A DNA stretch of 64,000 nt from Acidobacteriota bacterium. GTDB lineage: Bacteria; Acidobacteriota; Terriglobia; Acidiferrales; UBA7541. The position numbers and the translations under genes are program-made. A model generated the notes under the pieces. It searched no databases, was not told the origin of the DNA, and saw only the letters and a list, made by a program, of their open reading frames with translations. Shown here in pieces: positions 63,513 to 64,000 of the stretch; within the stretch, counting starts at the first letter, position 1; each line of letters starts with the position of its first letter. The stretch covers positions 62,001-126,000 of the forward strand of contig JABCZN010000008.1 of assembly GCA_013289665.1 (NCBI GenBank). Direction: 5' to 3'.

Positions 63513-64000
63513 TTGACAGATAGCCCGCACGGACTGGTGCGTACGATCGGCCGCTGGAGCTTGACGGCTCTGATGGTGAATTCGATTGTAGGCGTGAGTA
63601 TTTTCAAGCTGCCGGCGGACCTGGCGCGGAATCTGGGCGGCTGGAGCCCGCTCAGTTGCGTGGCAGCGGGCGCGGGAATTCTGGTGATTGCCGGATGCAT
63701 TGCTGAAGTTTCTTCGCGCTATGAAGAGACGGGTGGGCTTTATTTGTATGCCCGGGACGCGCTAGGGCGATTTGCAGGATTGCTGGTGGCGTGGATGACA
63801 TGGTTGACGCGCATCGCAGCGCCGGCCGCGGCGGCGAATCTGGTCTGGACGTACAGCGCAAAGTTTTTCCCGCGGCTGGAGAGCGGGCCGGGAAAATTCA
63901 TTGTTCTCTTCCTGTTGATCGGGCATCTGGCGCTTTTCAATTATTTCGGGGTGAAGACAGGCAAGCATTTGAGTAATTTCTTTACGACAGTGAAGGTCGG
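63513..64000 (+). CDS. APC-family permease (N-terminal part; cut by window end)
   Basis: 162 codons are visible from the TTG at 63513 to the window end without a stop. The first helix holds the APC signature VNSIVGVSIFKLPADLARNLG, then hydrophobic segments ILVIAGCIAEVSSRYEETGG, FAGLLVAWMTWLTRIAAP and FIVLFLLIGHLALFNYFGVK. It is 17 bases after the M61 gene, so probably in one operon: peptides are cut outside, and products imported. The start could also be a GTG at 63537. Confidence 0.8.
   Translation, partial: MTDSPHGLVRTIGRWSLTALMVNSIVGVSIFKLPADLARNLGGWSPLSCVAAGAGILVIAGCIAEVSSRYEETGGLYLYARDALGRFAGLLVAWMTWLTRIAAPAAAANLVWTYSAKFFPRLESGPGKFIVLFLLIGHLALFNYFGVKTGKHLSNFFTTVKV

Noticed and set aside
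1..64000. CRISPR array, rRNA operon or replication origin
   Set aside because: No regularly spaced repeat, no rRNA-like stretch and no DnaA-box cluster was seen on reading either strand.

Overview
The window looks like a chromosomal segment of a GC-rich soil-type bacterium, most plausibly an Acidobacteriota member. This is inference from gene content, with no marker gene seen: many secreted peptidases (S10, M61, P1/S58, DUF885), TPR and LysM envelope proteins, a large acidobacterial-style RHS protein, an unlinked PilT-like ATPase, and several families of short dispersed intergenic repeats. No rRNA gene, complete tRNA or CRISPR array was found.

Bases 1-28564 are an accessory region. It holds a secreted protease with TPRs, a small XRE regulator, a predicted deacylase, a decayed DUF3883 gene, an ECF sigma/anti-sigma pair, a 1712-residue RHS protein with an unidentified C-terminal domain and a secreted partner 15 bp downstream, an NYN-domain protein and two HNH-type proteins. 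A 5.7-kb nested element (17109-22805) is bounded by a 25-bp direct repeat that looks like a tRNA 3' end. It carries a frameshifted integrase, a DNA methyltransferase fused to an Mrr-like nuclease domain, and small cargo genes. After it come a protein with an N-terminal HTH and five zinc-ribbon-like modules, and a compact module (24930-28349: replication-initiator-like wHTH protein, zinc-ribbon protein, two small HTH proteins, tyrosine integrase). This ends at a tRNA-His 3' half at 28520-28564, which I read as the right attachment site. The left end is not in the window.

Bases 29083-47.8 kb look like ordinary chromosome: a second trypsin-like protease, a decayed VapBC pair, a ROK sugar kinase, a HAD phosphatase, an S10 carboxypeptidase, a PilT-like ATPase, an APC permease, a DUF433/DUF5615 toxin-antitoxin pair, delta-1-pyrroline-5-carboxylate dehydrogenase, a TPR protein, a DUF885 protein, a VOC protein, an EVE-domain protein, a LysM protein, an overlapping RsbT/RsbX-like switch pair and small proteins.

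Bases 48.5-64 kb are rich in amine and peptide metabolism: two class III aminotransferases, two adjacent PYROXD2-like FAD oxidoreductases, a GcvT-like folate protein, an amidohydrolase, a P1 peptidase, an M61 peptidase and a permease cut by the window end. A ParDE pair with a frameshifted toxin and an OmpA-family protein lie between. I suggest this region supports uptake and oxidative breakdown of peptides and substituted amino acids; the substrate is unknown.
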